Source: DATARH01 sp035648415
Lineage (GTDB): Bacteria; Pseudomonadota; Alphaproteobacteria; ATCC43930; CGMCC-115725
DNA: 64,000 nt
Direction: 5' to 3'
Assembly (NCBI GenBank): GCA_035648415.1
Contig: DASRLO010000071.1
Location: forward strand, 1-64,000
Part shown: positions 33,064-43,558 of the stretch, piece by piece
Layout of the letters: every line of letters begins with the position of its first letter
Numbering within the stretch: the stretch's first letter is position 1
Program-made: the position numbers and the translations under genes
Notes under the pieces: generated by a model
Database searches by the model: none
What the model saw: only the letters and a program-made list of their open reading frames with translations
Told to the model about the DNA's origin: nothing

Positions 33064-33435
33064 TCAATGCGGCCGATGCGCGGCGGCTAGGGTCTGTTCC
33101 TCTCGGCGAACGTCGTTCCGCGGCAAGCTGCCCTGACCGGCTGCCCGCTGAAGGTCGATCGTGTTGATGGCGGCCGGTGCCAAGCTGGCGCTCGATACCT
33201 CGGCGACCAAACTGAGGAAGTGCTGGTAGCAGCTATTGCGCTGGTCCGAGTCGAGCCGGTTGAACGCATGGTTCTCGGTGAAGCACAGATCGAGCGCCTG
33301 CGCCTTCGCCGGGTCGTCCGGGTAGATATTGAGGTAGAACGCCTTGACTGCCCCCGGGTGCATCGCGGCAACCCCGCCCACGGTCACTACGGCGAACACC
33401 ATCACGGCGCGCCTCGCGCTTTGCCCCCAAGACAT
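33064..33435 (-). CDS. Hypothetical exported protein
   Basis: A 123-residue protein with an N-terminal hydrophobic segment (VMFAVVTVGGVAAM) that is a membrane anchor or uncleaved signal. It then has FYLNIYPDDPAKAQALDLC and RNSCYQHFLSL, with two cysteines that could form a disulfide. GGGGGAAC lies well placed before the ATG at 33435. I do not recognise the family. Confidence 0.7.
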   Translation of the reverse strand: MSWGQSARRAVMVFAVVTVGGVAAMHPGAVKAFYLNIYPDDPAKAQALDLCFTENHAFNRLDSDQRNSCYQHFLSLVAEVSSASLAPAAINTIDLQRAAGQGSLPRNDVRREEQTLAAAHRPH

Positions 33436-33511
33436 TTCATGTTCCCCCGAACAAGCTACGGCAATCCGGTACGCCCGACGCAGTCTGATCGATAACCGGC
33501 GAATTGTCGCA

Positions 33512-33928
33512 TCAAACCCGCCTCGATCCTTCCGGCATTCCGATAAATCTGGCGACCAGGTCGAGAAAGTCGCGCAGCACGATGGGTTTTGCAACATAGG
33601 CGTCGCAACCGTGATCGAGCGCCTTCTTTTCATCCCCCGCCATCGCGAAGGCGGTCACCGCGATGACCGGAATGTCCCTCGTTTCCGCGTCCGCTTTGAG
33701 CCGCCGCGTGGCATCGAGCCCCGACAGGTCCGGCAGCTGCAAATCCATCAGGATGAGGTCCGGGTGGTATTGCCGCGCCCATTCGACCGCGACCTTGCCG
33801 CGCGGCGTCGACATCACGTCGAAGCCGTGCGCCTCGAGGACGTCGTTGAGCAGTTTCATGTTCAGCTCGTTATCCTCGACGACGAGGATCCGTTTAGGCG
33901 CGGAATTTGAAGGCTCTGCACCCGGCAT
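33512..33928 (-). CDS. divK: DivK-type single-domain response regulator
   Basis: A 138-residue receiver domain without an output domain. LVVEDNELNMKLLNDVLEA, the phosphoacceptor Asp62 (LILMDLQLP), VIAVTAFAM and the lysine of AKPI closely follow Caulobacter DivK, which controls cell-cycle kinases by phosphorylation state. In many alphaproteobacteria divK precedes pleD; here it does not. The ATG at 33928 gives a 12-residue leader; residue 12 onward is the true domain. Confidence 0.85.
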   Translation of the reverse strand: MPGAEPSNSAPKRILVVEDNELNMKLLNDVLEAHGFDVMSTPRGKVAVEWARQYHPDLILMDLQLPDLSGLDATRRLKADAETRDIPVIAVTAFAMAGDEKKALDHGCDAYVAKPIVLRDFLDLVARFIGMPEGSRRV

Positions 33929-34096
33929 CGATCAGGCCTTGTGTCCCATTGGATTTCCGCTGGGGATTTCCGCTAGGATTTCTGCCGGCGGATCGCTGAC
34001 AATAAGCACGTTCCGATGACGATCGCCGCAAATTGATCATTAATTTGTTAAAATGCCATTGGTTTTTTGGTTAATGCCGCGGCGGGAATAAAACAA

Positions 34097-35005
34097 ATGC
34101 GTCGCATGTCCGCGCTTGCCGTTTTTCTAATCGCCGCGACAATGCCGGCTGGCGCGCGCGCCCAGGACCTTGCCGCGAAAGACACCGCAACGCGCGCCGG
34201 GCTTCTCGCGGCGTTGCCGACGGACGCGGCAAAGCGGGTCTTCGGTCTCCTTGGCGGTCCGTCGGGCGGCCCGCCGCGGTCGATCGGCAGCTACGCCAAG
34301 GGCTGCATCGCGGGCGCCGTGCCGCTGCCTGCCGACGGCGCGACTTGGCAGGTCATGCGCCCGGCGCGCAACCGCGCCTGGGGCCACCCGCTGCTGATCG
34401 CCGCGATCGAGCGCCTGGCGGGGAGCCTGCCGCCGCTCGGCTGGCCCGGGCTCCTGGTCGGCGATCTCGGCCAGCCGCGCGGCGGCCCGATGGTGACCGG
34501 CCACGCCTCGCACCAGATCGGGCTCGACGCCGACATCTGGTTCACGCCGATGCCGGAGCGCCGGCTCAGCGCCGCGGAGCGCGACAACCTGTCAGCGGCA
34601 AGCATCGTCACCGCCGACGGCAACGATGTCGATCCAGCGGTGTGGGGGCCGCGCTACCGCAAGCTGGTCGAGACCGCGGCGCGCCTGCCCGAGCTGGCGC
34701 GGATGTTCGTCAATCCGGCGATCAAGCGGGCGCTGTGCCGGGAGGCCGGGACCGACCGCGACTGGCTCAGGAAAGTGCGGCCGTGGTGGGGCCATGACGA
34801 CCATTTTCACATGCGCCTCACTTGCCCGCCCGGCCAGAAGCTCTGCCAGGACCAGGAACCGCCACCGCCCGGCGACGGCTGCGGCAAGGAGCTCGACTGG
34901 TGGTTCACCGAAGAGGCGCGGCACCCCAAGCCGGGTCCGCCGGGAAGGCCTCTCCTCGTCAATCAGCTGCCGCCGGAATGCGCCGCGGTGGCGACAGCAC
35001 CTTGA
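34097..35005 (+). CDS. mepA: Penicillin-insensitive murein endopeptidase MepA
   Basis: A 302-residue periplasmic LAS-type metallopeptidase that cuts D-Ala-meso-DAP crosslinks in peptidoglycan. A signal peptide ends near AGARA. Zinc and catalytic motifs are SHQIGLDADIW and HDDHFHMRL, as in E. coli MepA. Six or more cysteines (KGCIAG, ALCREAG, LTCPPGQKLC, DGCGKE) suggest disulfides. GGGAATAAAACAA precedes the ATG at 34097. Its TGA abuts the TGA of the convergent gene, so the two strands share TGATCA. Confidence 0.93.
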   Translation: MRRMSALAVFLIAATMPAGARAQDLAAKDTATRAGLLAALPTDAAKRVFGLLGGPSGGPPRSIGSYAKGCIAGAVPLPADGATWQVMRPARNRAWGHPLLIAAIERLAGSLPPLGWPGLLVGDLGQPRGGPMVTGHASHQIGLDADIWFTPMPERRLSAAERDNLSAASIVTADGNDVDPAVWGPRYRKLVETAARLPELARMFVNPAIKRALCREAGTDRDWLRKVRPWWGHDDHFHMRLTCPPGQKLCQDQEPPPPGDGCGKELDWWFTEEARHPKPGPPGRPLLVNQLPPECAAVATAP

Positions 35006-35989
35006 TCAGTGCAGCCGCGGCGCCTTCAGCAGCCGCGTGCGGTCGGCCGAGGGGACGCGTACGGTCATCGCGTCCTTGTCGCGCTGGATTTGCAGCACGA
35101 CCTCGCTGCCCGCCGGGCCGCTGGCCCAGATGCGGCGCCAGAACGAGGCGAGGCTCGACACCGGATCGTCGCGCACCGCGAGGATGCGGTCGCCGGGCTT
35201 GAGCCCGCTCTTGATCGCCGGCCCGCGCTCCGACATTCCGGCGACGACGACGGCGTTCTCGTCCTCGATCTCGGCGGCGTAAAGACCGAGCCACGGGCGC
35301 GGCGGCCGGTTCGGCCGACCATAGGTCAGCAGATCGTCCATGATCGGCGGCAACAGGTCGATCGGCACCACCATGTTGACGTCGCGCCGCAGCTCGCGCC
35401 CGTTCGAGCGCTGCACGTGCAGCGAGCCGATGCCGACGAGGCTGCCGTCGGCCGCGATCAGCCCGGCGCCGCCCCAGAACGGGTGCGCCGGGGCGGTGAA
35501 GATCGCGCGGTCGAGGAGATACTCCCAATGGCCGGCGAATTCCTGGCGGGCGACGACCTGGGCGGCGATCGCGTGGCGGCGTCCGCCCTCGGCGGCGATC
35601 ACCACCTTGTCGCCGGCGCCGACGCGCAATCCGGCGCCGAGCTCGAACGCCGGCACGTTGAGCCGGCCGAGCGCCTGGACCAGCCCGAACCCGGTCTCCT
35701 GGTCGTAGCCGAGCACGGTCGCCGGCACCGCGCCGCCGACCCCGGAGGTCAGCCAGATGGATTCCGCCTCGGTGATCAGGTAGCCGATCGTCAGCACGAG
35801 GCCATCGTTGCGGATGAGCACGCCGCTGCCGGCGCGCTCGGTGCCGAGCGTCGGCGCGGTGAACGCATCGTCGGGGACGGTCGCCTGCAGGCCGAGAATG
35901 CCGTTGAGCTTCGCGTCGAGATCGAACGCGAAATCCTCGGCCTTGGGCTGAAGCTCGCTCGGGATTTCCCAGTCGATGGTGCGCGGCAT
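35006..35989 (-). CDS. HtrA-like trypsin/PDZ protein without catalytic triad
   Basis: A 327-residue protein with the HtrA layout: a trypsin-like domain (GSGVLI at 54-59) and a PDZ domain from about residue 230 (RPWLGLYAAE ... GLKPGDRILAVRDDPV). All three expected triad sites are changed: the His position reads Tyr70 (VLTIGYLI), the Asp position Gly100 and the Ser position Gly163 (HPFWGGAGL). It has no signal peptide. It is likely a non-catalytic peptide-binding or scaffold protein. The ribosome site is weak. Confidence 0.85.
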   Translation of the reverse strand: MPRTIDWEIPSELQPKAEDFAFDLDAKLNGILGLQATVPDDAFTAPTLGTERAGSGVLIRNDGLVLTIGYLITEAESIWLTSGVGGAVPATVLGYDQETGFGLVQALGRLNVPAFELGAGLRVGAGDKVVIAAEGGRRHAIAAQVVARQEFAGHWEYLLDRAIFTAPAHPFWGGAGLIAADGSLVGIGSLHVQRSNGRELRRDVNMVVPIDLLPPIMDDLLTYGRPNRPPRPWLGLYAAEIEDENAVVVAGMSERGPAIKSGLKPGDRILAVRDDPVSSLASFWRRIWASGPAGSEVVLQIQRDKDAMTVRVPSADRTRLLKAPRLH

Positions 35990-36127
35990 GGTCGCGGCTC
36001 GTCGGTGGCAGGTGTTCCACTATAACGCACCGAGAGTGCGCCGGGATTTTGTTGTTTGTCAAAAAGCCGCGGCGCGGTCGCGAAACGGGCGCGCCGCTTG
36101 ACAAGCGGGCGCCACCTAATTATCTCA

Positions 36128-36154
36128 GCAGCACTCTTAAACGTAGAGTGCTAA
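36128..36154 (+). promoter_or_regulatory. CIRCE operator (HrcA site)
   Basis: GCAGCACTC, a 9-base spacer, then GAGTGCTAA. This matches CIRCE (TTAGCACTC-N9-GAGTGCTAA) except at the first two bases. It lies 57 bases before groES and should bind the heat-shock repressor HrcA, which is not encoded here. Confidence 0.93.
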
Positions 36155-36211
36155 TTGGGTTGCCCCCCCAAAGGGGCGGCGAGCGTCATCAGCGAAATCG
36201 AGGAGGTATTT

Positions 36212-36499
36212 ATGGCATTTCGGCCGTTGCATGATCGCGTGCTGGTGAAGCGCGTGGAATCGGAGGCGAAGTCGGCGGGCGGTATCATCATCCCCGACAC
36301 CGCCCAGGAAAAGCCGATGGAGGGCGAGGTCGTATCGTGCGGCCCGGGCGCCCGCGGCGAAGACGGGAAGATTCAGCCGCTCGACGTCAAGCAGGGCGAC
36401 CGGGTGCTGTTCGGCAAATGGTCCGGCACCGAGGTCAAACTCGACGGCCAAGAGCTTATCATCATGAAAGAATCCGACATCATGGGCGTGATCGCCTGA
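36212..36499 (+). CDS. groES: Co-chaperonin GroES
   Basis: A 95-residue co-chaperonin, FRPLHDRVLVKRVESE at the start and the mobile loop KSAGGIIIPDTAQEKP. It caps GroEL during protein folding in the cytoplasm. AGGAGG is followed by the ATG at 36212. It is the first gene of groESL, controlled by the CIRCE element upstream. Confidence 0.98.
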   Translation: MAFRPLHDRVLVKRVESEAKSAGGIIIPDTAQEKPMEGEVVSCGPGARGEDGKIQPLDVKQGDRVLFGKWSGTEVKLDGQELIIMKESDIMGVIA

Positions 36500-36521
36500 C
36501 CGCATTTGGAGGACTGGAAAA

Positions 36522-38162
<1,641 letters not shown>

Positions 38163-38182
38163 GCCGCCGCGAGCTTGCTGGA

Positions 38183-38214
38183 CCGCCCGCCTGGGAACCC
38201 AGGCGGGCGGTTTT
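38183..38214 (+). terminator. Rho-independent terminator of groESL
   Basis: A perfect 13-pair stem (CCGCCCGCCTGGG against CCCAGGCGGGCGG) with AA between the arms is followed by TTTT. It lies 20 bases after the groEL stop. Confidence 0.92.
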
Positions 38215-38299
38215 GCTTTCGCCTGACGCAACCCTGTTGCGACCGTCCGGCCCGCCGCGAATCCTTGTCACAATGCGGCGGGGCAACCATACTGAGGCC

Positions 38300-38887
38300 A
38301 TGAGGCGTGTCGCGATCGACCCGATAATGACGGCGGAGGCTGGTCCGCCGGCACGGCTATGCGACCATCCCGGCTGCGAAGCCGGCGGCGACTTCCGCGC
38401 CCCGCGTTCGCGCATCGAACTCGACCATTACTACTGGTTCTGCCTCGACCATGTGCGCGGCTACAACGCCGCGTGGAACTATTACGCCGGCATGAGCGAG
38501 CCCGAGATCGAGGCGGAAATTCGCCGCGACACGGTCTGGCAGCGGCCGAGCTGGAAGCTCGGGCAACGCCACGGACCGGCTTACGAAGCCCGCGTGCGCG
38601 ACCCGTTCGACCTCTACAGCGGCACGGACCGCAAACCCGGCAACGGGCAGCGCCGCGGCGGCACGGCGGGCACGGCTGCCTCGGCGCGCGTCGCCTCGGC
38701 GCGCGAACAGGCGCTGGCGGTGTTCGACATCGACCCGCCGTTTACCCAAACAAGCCTCAAGGCGCGATACAAGGTGCTGGTCAAACTGCACCACCCGGAC
38801 GCCCACGGCGGCGACAAGGAAGCGGAGGAAAAGCTGAAGATCATCAACCAGGCCTACACGACCTTGAAAGCCAGCTACTTCGCTTGA
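38300..38887 (+). CDS. J-domain protein (DnaJ-like, cobST-linked)
   Basis: A 195-residue protein. The N-terminal half has a cysteine-containing region (CDHPGC ... WFCLDHVRGYNAAWNYY) and the C-terminal 60 residues form a J domain with the HPD tripeptide at 155-157. It should stimulate a DnaK/Hsp70 ATPase. It directly precedes cobS and cobT, an arrangement I recall in several alphaproteobacteria, so it may help assemble the cobaltochelatase. ATG 38273 is an alternative start. Confidence 0.85.
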   Translation: MRRVAIDPIMTAEAGPPARLCDHPGCEAGGDFRAPRSRIELDHYYWFCLDHVRGYNAAWNYYAGMSEPEIEAEIRRDTVWQRPSWKLGQRHGPAYEARVRDPFDLYSGTDRKPGNGQRRGGTAGTAASARVASAREQALAVFDIDPPFTQTSLKARYKVLVKLHHPDAHGGDKEAEEKLKIINQAYTTLKASYFA

Positions 38888-38947
38888 ACCTTCAGCAGGA
38901 TCGACCGCTCAACCGACCCACTATCAACCCTAGAAAGTCCGACGAGA

Positions 38948-39949
38948 ATGCCAACCGTGCAACAGGCGGAACTCCCGGTCACGCCTACCGGAATGCCCGA
39001 CATCAAGGTCTCGGTGCGCCAGACCTTCGGCATCGACAGCGATCTCCAAGTGCCGGCGTTCAGCCAGCCGAGCGAGCATGTGCCCGATCACGACGAGGCC
39101 TATCGCTTCGACCACGACACGACGCTCGCGATCCTCGCCGGGTTCGCTTTCAACCGCCGCGTGATGATCTGCGGTTATCACGGCACCGGCAAGTCGACCC
39201 ATGTCGAGCAGGTTGCCTCGCGCCTCAACTGGCCGTGCATCCGCGTCAACCTCGACAGCCACATCAGCCGCATCGATTTGATCGGCAAGGACGCGATCGT
39301 GCTGCGCGACAACAAGCAGGTCACCGAGTTCCGCGAGGGGCTGCTGCCCTGGGCGCTGCAGCATCCGGTGGCGCTGTGTTTCGACGAGTACGATGCCGGC
39401 CGTCCCGACGTGATGTTCGTGATCCAGCGCGTGCTCGAGGTCGAGGGCAAGCTGACCCTGCTCGACCAGAACCGCGTGATCCGCCCGCACCGGGCGTTCC
39501 GCCTGTTCGCGACCGCCAACACGGTGGGCCTCGGCGACACCACCGGCCTCTATCACGGCACGCAGCAGATCAACCAGGGGCAGATGGACCGCTGGAACAT
39601 CGTCTCGACGCTCAACTACCTGCCGCACGACGCCGAGTGCAACATCGTGCTGTCGAAGGTGCCGGAATACGACAACGAGGACGGCAAGCGCAGGATCAGC
39701 GCGATGGTCGCGCTCGCCGATCTGACGCGCAGCGGCTTCATCAACGGCGACATCTCGACCGTGATGTCGCCGCGCACGGTGATGACCTGGGCCGAGAACG
39801 CGCGGATCTTCAACGACCTCGCCTTCGCCTTCCGCCTCACCTTCCTCAATAAATGCGACGAGACCGAGCGGCCGGCGGTCGCCGAATACTACCAGCGCTG
39901 CTTCGGCACCGAACTGCCCGAGACCGGCGTCAACGCGACGCTGATGTAG
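38948..39949 (+). CDS. cobS: Aerobic cobaltochelatase subunit CobS
   Basis: A 333-residue AAA+ ATPase, part of the CobNST complex that inserts cobalt into hydrogenobyrinic acid diamide in aerobic B12 synthesis. Walker A GYHGTGKS spans residues 76-83 and Walker B ALCFDEYDAG 142-151. The conserved N-terminal VRQTFGIDSDLQVPAF is present. It is 14 bases from cobT. The large CobN subunit is not in the window. Confidence 0.97.
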   Translation: MPTVQQAELPVTPTGMPDIKVSVRQTFGIDSDLQVPAFSQPSEHVPDHDEAYRFDHDTTLAILAGFAFNRRVMICGYHGTGKSTHVEQVASRLNWPCIRVNLDSHISRIDLIGKDAIVLRDNKQVTEFREGLLPWALQHPVALCFDEYDAGRPDVMFVIQRVLEVEGKLTLLDQNRVIRPHRAFRLFATANTVGLGDTTGLYHGTQQINQGQMDRWNIVSTLNYLPHDAECNIVLSKVPEYDNEDGKRRISAMVALADLTRSGFINGDISTVMSPRTVMTWAENARIFNDLAFAFRLTFLNKCDETERPAVAEYYQRCFGTELPETGVNATLM

Positions 39950-39963
39950 AGGGCGGCAGGCTT

Positions 39964-41814
39964 ATGGCGCAGGAATTCTCGCCGACCGAAATCTTCAAGC
40001 GGGCGACCGCGACGACGTTGCGGGCGATCGCCGAGAGCGACGAGGTCAACGTCACCTTCGGGCCGGAACCGGCGGGGCTCGCGGGCAAGCGGGTCAAATT
40101 GCCGAACCCGGCGCGCGACCTGCCGGCCGAGGAGGTCGCGCAATTGCGCGGCGCCGCGGACAGTTTGGCGTTGCGGTTGCGCTACCACGACGACGCGGTG
40201 CACTCGAAGCGCCTGCCCGGCGGGCCGCTGGCCAAGGCGATCTTCGAATCCTTGGAACAGGCGCGGGTCGAGGCGCTGGGCTCGCGCCGGATGCCGGGGG
40301 TTTCGCTCAACCTCTCGGCGATGCTCGACGAGCAGTACCGCCGCCAGGGTTTCGAGCGGGTCACCGAGCGCACCGAAGGCACGATGGCCGAAGCCGTCCG
40401 CCTGCTCACCCGCGAGGCGCTGACCAGCGAGCCGCCGCCGCCCGCGGCGAAACGCGTCGTCGATCTGTGGCGACCCTGGCTGCAGGACAAGATCGCCAAG
40501 GATTTGAGCGAGCTCGACCGCGTGGTCGGGGACCAGGACGCCTACGCGCGCACCACCCGCCGCTTGATCCAGGACCTCGACCTCGACCTCGGCGAGATGG
40601 ACGATTCGGCCGACGACCAGCAGAGCCAGGGCGATGAGGCCGACGGCGAGAACCAGACCGACAGCGGCGAAAGCGCCACCGCCGGCGCGCAGCCCTCGAT
40701 GGAGGGCGCACCGGCCGACGGCGCGACCGACGATGCCGAGCAGGACGGCGACGCCGACAGCGACGGCGAGATGATGCCGGGCGCCAGCGACGACGACCCC
40801 GGCCGGCCGGGCCGCCCCGGCCAGATGCCGCGCGGCCGGCCCGACGAGAACGCGATCTACCGCGCTTTCAACACCCTGTCGGACGAGGTGGTCGAGGCCG
40901 ACAAGCTGTGCGATGCCGACGAGCTCGGCCGCTTGCGCCATCTGCTCGACCAGCAATTGTCGCATCTGCAGAGCGTCATCGCCCGCCTCGCCAACCGTCT
41001 CCAGCGCCGTCTCATGGCGCGCCAGACCCGCGCCTGGGAGTTCGACCTCGACGAGGGCATTCTCGATGCGGCGCGTCTCTCCCGCGTGGTGACCAATCCG
41101 GTCCTGCCGCTTTCCTACAAGCGCGAGCGCGAAACCGATTTCCGCGACACGGTCGTGACCTTGCTGATCGACAATTCGGGCTCGATGCGCGGCCGGCCGA
41201 TCACCGTCGCGGCGATGAGCGCCGACATCCTGGCGCGCACGCTCGAGCGCTGCGCGGTCAAGGTCGAAATTCTCGGCTTCACCACCCGCGCCTGGAAGGG
41301 CGGCCAGGCGCGCGAGCGCTGGATCGCCGCCGGCAAGCCGGCCAATCCCGGCCGCCTCAACGATTTGCGCCACATCGTCTACAAGCCGGCCGACGCTCCC
41401 TGGCGGCGCGCCCGGCGCAACCTCGGCCTGATGCTGCGCGAAGGCATCCTCAAGGAGAACATCGACGGCGAGGCGCTCGCCTGGGCGCACAACCGGCTGC
41501 TCACCCGCACCGAGGAGCGCAAAATCCTGATGGTGATCTCGGACGGCGCGCCGGTCGACGATTCGACGCTGTCGGTCAACCCCGGCAACTACCTCGAAAA
41601 GCATCTGCGCGAGGTGATCCACGACATCGAGCGCACCGCCGAGGTCGAGCTGACCGCGATCGGCATCGGCCACGACGTGACGCGCTACTATCGCCGCGCC
41701 GTCACGATCGTCGACGCCGAACAGCTCGGCGGCGTGATGCTCGAACGCCTCGCCGACCTCTTCGAGGAAGAAGGCAGCGGCAAGACCCGCGTCAGGAGCC
41801 GAAGGGCGGCATAG
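39964..41814 (+). CDS. cobT: Aerobic cobaltochelatase subunit CobT
   Basis: A 616-residue partner of CobS. A central acidic low-complexity region (about residues 205-300, rich in Asp, Glu, Gly) separates the N-terminal part from a C-terminal von Willebrand A domain with the metal site DNSGSMRG near residue 402. It links the AAA+ ring to CobN. GAGGGCGGCAGG lies before the ATG at 39964. The gene is the last of the J-domain-cobS-cobT unit. Confidence 0.96.
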   Translation: MAQEFSPTEIFKRATATTLRAIAESDEVNVTFGPEPAGLAGKRVKLPNPARDLPAEEVAQLRGAADSLALRLRYHDDAVHSKRLPGGPLAKAIFESLEQARVEALGSRRMPGVSLNLSAMLDEQYRRQGFERVTERTEGTMAEAVRLLTREALTSEPPPPAAKRVVDLWRPWLQDKIAKDLSELDRVVGDQDAYARTTRRLIQDLDLDLGEMDDSADDQQSQGDEADGENQTDSGESATAGAQPSMEGAPADGATDDAEQDGDADSDGEMMPGASDDDPGRPGRPGQMPRGRPDENAIYRAFNTLSDEVVEADKLCDADELGRLRHLLDQQLSHLQSVIARLANRLQRRLMARQTRAWEFDLDEGILDAARLSRVVTNPVLPLSYKRERETDFRDTVVTLLIDNSGSMRGRPITVAAMSADILARTLERCAVKVEILGFTTRAWKGGQARERWIAAGKPANPGRLNDLRHIVYKPADAPWRRARRNLGLMLREGILKENIDGEALAWAHNRLLTRTEERKILMVISDGAPVDDSTLSVNPGNYLEKHLREVIHDIERTAEVELTAIGIGHDVTRYYRRAVTIVDAEQLGGVMLERLADLFEEEGSGKTRVRSRRAA

Positions 41815-42014
41815 GCTACCCTGACTGGGCCTTGAGCGCGCGGTCAGCCTGCCTTCGCCGCCGTCGAGCGACGCCGCCAACACCACCAAGCGCTACACAC
41901 GTCCTACAGCGGGATCAGATCGTGGTTGAAAGCATCACGGATGACAGCCGCATTGAGAGCTGGAACGGACCCGGCTACCTGCTGATTCGCAGCGGATGCA
42001 GGAGAACCGCAAGG

Positions 42015-42044
42015 GAGACGGCTAGTTTGTGGATTGGCCGTCTC
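42015..42044. other. Inverted repeat between cobT and recR
   Basis: GAGACGGC and GCCGTCTC pair across 14 bases and overlap the recR stop codon. It might end transcription from one side, but no T-tract follows on the plus strand. The rest of 41815-42042 shows no gene. Confidence 0.35.
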
Positions 42045-42624
42045 ACAAAGCCCGCCGCGCCTTCAGCGCCGCGGTCAGGGTGCCTTCATCGAGGTAATCG
42101 AGCTCGCCGCCGATCGGCACGCCTTGCGCGAGGCGCGACACGGTGGCGCCGGTCGCCGCGGCGCGGTCGGCGATGTAGTGCGCCGTCGTCTGCCCGTCGA
42201 CGGTGGCGTTCAGCGCCAGGATGAGCTCCATCCCAGGCGCGAGCCGGGCGATCAGCCGGCCGATATTGAGGTCTTCCGGCCCCACCCCGTCGAGCGCCGA
42301 CAAGGTGCCGCCCAGCACGTGGTAGCGCCCGCGGAACGCCGCGGTGCGCTCCAGCGCCCAGAGGTCGGCCAAGTCCTCGACGACGCAGACCGCGTTCGTC
42401 TCGCGTCGCGGGTCGCGGCAGATCGCGCACGGCTCGACGGTGTCGAGGTTGCCGCAGATCGAGCACGGCCGTACCGCCGCCGCCGCGTTGCGCAACGCCG
42501 CCGCCAGCGGCTCCATGATGCTCTCGCGCCGCTTGATGAGGTGCAGCGCGGCCCGCCGCGCCGAGCGCGGCCCCAGCCCCGGCAGCTTCGCCAGCAAGCC
42601 GATCAGCGTGTCGAGTTCGGACAT
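42043..42624 (-). CDS. recR: Recombination protein RecR
   Basis: A 193-residue recombination-mediator protein. It has the N-terminal helix-hairpin-helix (LAKLPGLGPRSARRAALHLI), the four-cysteine zinc finger (CSICGNLDTVEPCAIC) and a Toprim domain (VCVVEDLADLWALE, then HVLGGTLSALDGVGPEDL). With RecO and RecF it loads RecA on gapped DNA. It usually follows dnaX and ybaB, which are absent here. It is complete. Confidence 0.97.
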   Translation of the reverse strand: MSELDTLIGLLAKLPGLGPRSARRAALHLIKRRESIMEPLAAALRNAAAAVRPCSICGNLDTVEPCAICRDPRRETNAVCVVEDLADLWALERTAAFRGRYHVLGGTLSALDGVGPEDLNIGRLIARLAPGMELILALNATVDGQTTAHYIADRAAATGATVSRLAQGVPIGGELDYLDEGTLTAALKARRAL

Positions 42625-42762
42625 TATTTGGTCAGCTTACACGACCCGCCGCCGATTTTCCCGTCATCCCCGGCTCGATCAAATTTCGCAGCGATACGCG
42701 GAGCGCTACCGGGGGCTCGGATGGGATCATCGTCCGAATTGTAAACTGCGGCCGCCAGCGAG

Positions 42763-43530
42763 CTACGCCGCGTCGTGGAAGATGATGCCGAGGGTGAACC
42801 GGCTGCCGGAATGCACGCGGCTGACGCCGTGGCGCATCGTCGCCCGGTAATAGCCGCGCGCGCCGGAGACCGGGCGGTGGTTGACCGGAAAGATCACCGT
42901 GTCGCCCTGGCGCAGCGCCACGACCTCGCCCTTCGACTGGCGGCGCGGACGCTGCTCGACCAGGAGGAACTCGCCGCCGGCGAAATCCTCGCCGGGGCGC
43001 GACAGCAGCACCGTCGCCTGGATCGGGAACACCAGCTCGCCGTAAAGATCCTGGTGCAGGCAGTTGTAGTCGCCCGGCCCGTATTTGAGGATCAGCGGCG
43101 TCGGGCGCTGCTGTCCCGCCGCGTGGCAGCGCGCGAGATAGTCGTCGAGCGTCGCGGGAAACGCCGCCTCGCGCCCGAGCTGCCGCTGCCAGCGATTGGC
43201 AAGCGGGGCGAGAAGCGGGTACAGCATCTGTCGCAACTCCCCCACGAGCGGCGGCAGTGGGTAGGTGAAATATTTGTACTCGCCCTGCCCGTAGCCGTGC
43301 CGGGCCATCACCACCCGGCTGCGGAACCGCTCGCGCTCGTCGTAGAGCGCGGTCAGCTCGCGGCATTCGTCGGCGCCGAGGAGCCCAGGCAGCACCGCGT
43401 ACCCGTCGCGGTCGAGCGCGATGGCGAGGGCAGGGGTGCCTGCGCCTTCCTCATTCGCCACCCCGGCGAAGGCCGGGGCCCATGACGGGGAGGGGTCCCG
43501 ACTTTCGTCGGGATGGCGAGGGAGCGGCAT
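42763..43530 (-). CDS. 2OG-Fe(II) oxygenase
   Basis: A dioxygenase of about 255 residues using 2-oxoglutarate and iron. Iron ligands are His159 and Asp161 (LHQDLYGE) plus a distal His (MRHGVSRVH); an Arg in SGSRFTLG should bind 2-oxoglutarate. FRSRVVMARHGYGQGEYKYF is typical of a subfamily often found next to ada, suggesting a role in alkylation damage, though this is inference. The first 25 residues (HPDESRDP ... WAPAFAGV) are the translation of a short repeat, so the native start was probably changed. GTG 43461 is an alternative. Confidence 0.82.
   Translation of the reverse strand: MPLPRHPDESRDPSPSWAPAFAGVANEEGAGTPALAIALDRDGYAVLPGLLGADECRELTALYDERERFRSRVVMARHGYGQGEYKYFTYPLPPLVGELRQMLYPLLAPLANRWQRQLGREAAFPATLDDYLARCHAAGQQRPTPLILKYGPGDYNCLHQDLYGELVFPIQATVLLSRPGEDFAGGEFLLVEQRPRRQSKGEVVALRQGDTVIFPVNHRPVSGARGYYRATMRHGVSRVHSGSRFTLGIIFHDAA
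43456..43518. repeat. Palindromic repeat at the oxygenase 5' end
   Basis: CGCCACCCCGGCGAA (43456-43470) and TTCGTCGGGATGGCG (43504-43518) are inverted copies with two mismatches, enclosing a GC-rich core. Its translation HPDESRDP...WAPAFAGV is a well-known signature of interspersed repeats misread as protein. Confidence 0.8.
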
Positions 43531-43558
43531 CTCGAGCGGCGCCAAGTAACTTGCCCGG

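Noticed and set aside
38888..38947. Cobalamin riboswitch before cobS
   Set aside because: The gap is only 60 bases and shows no B12-box-like sequence.
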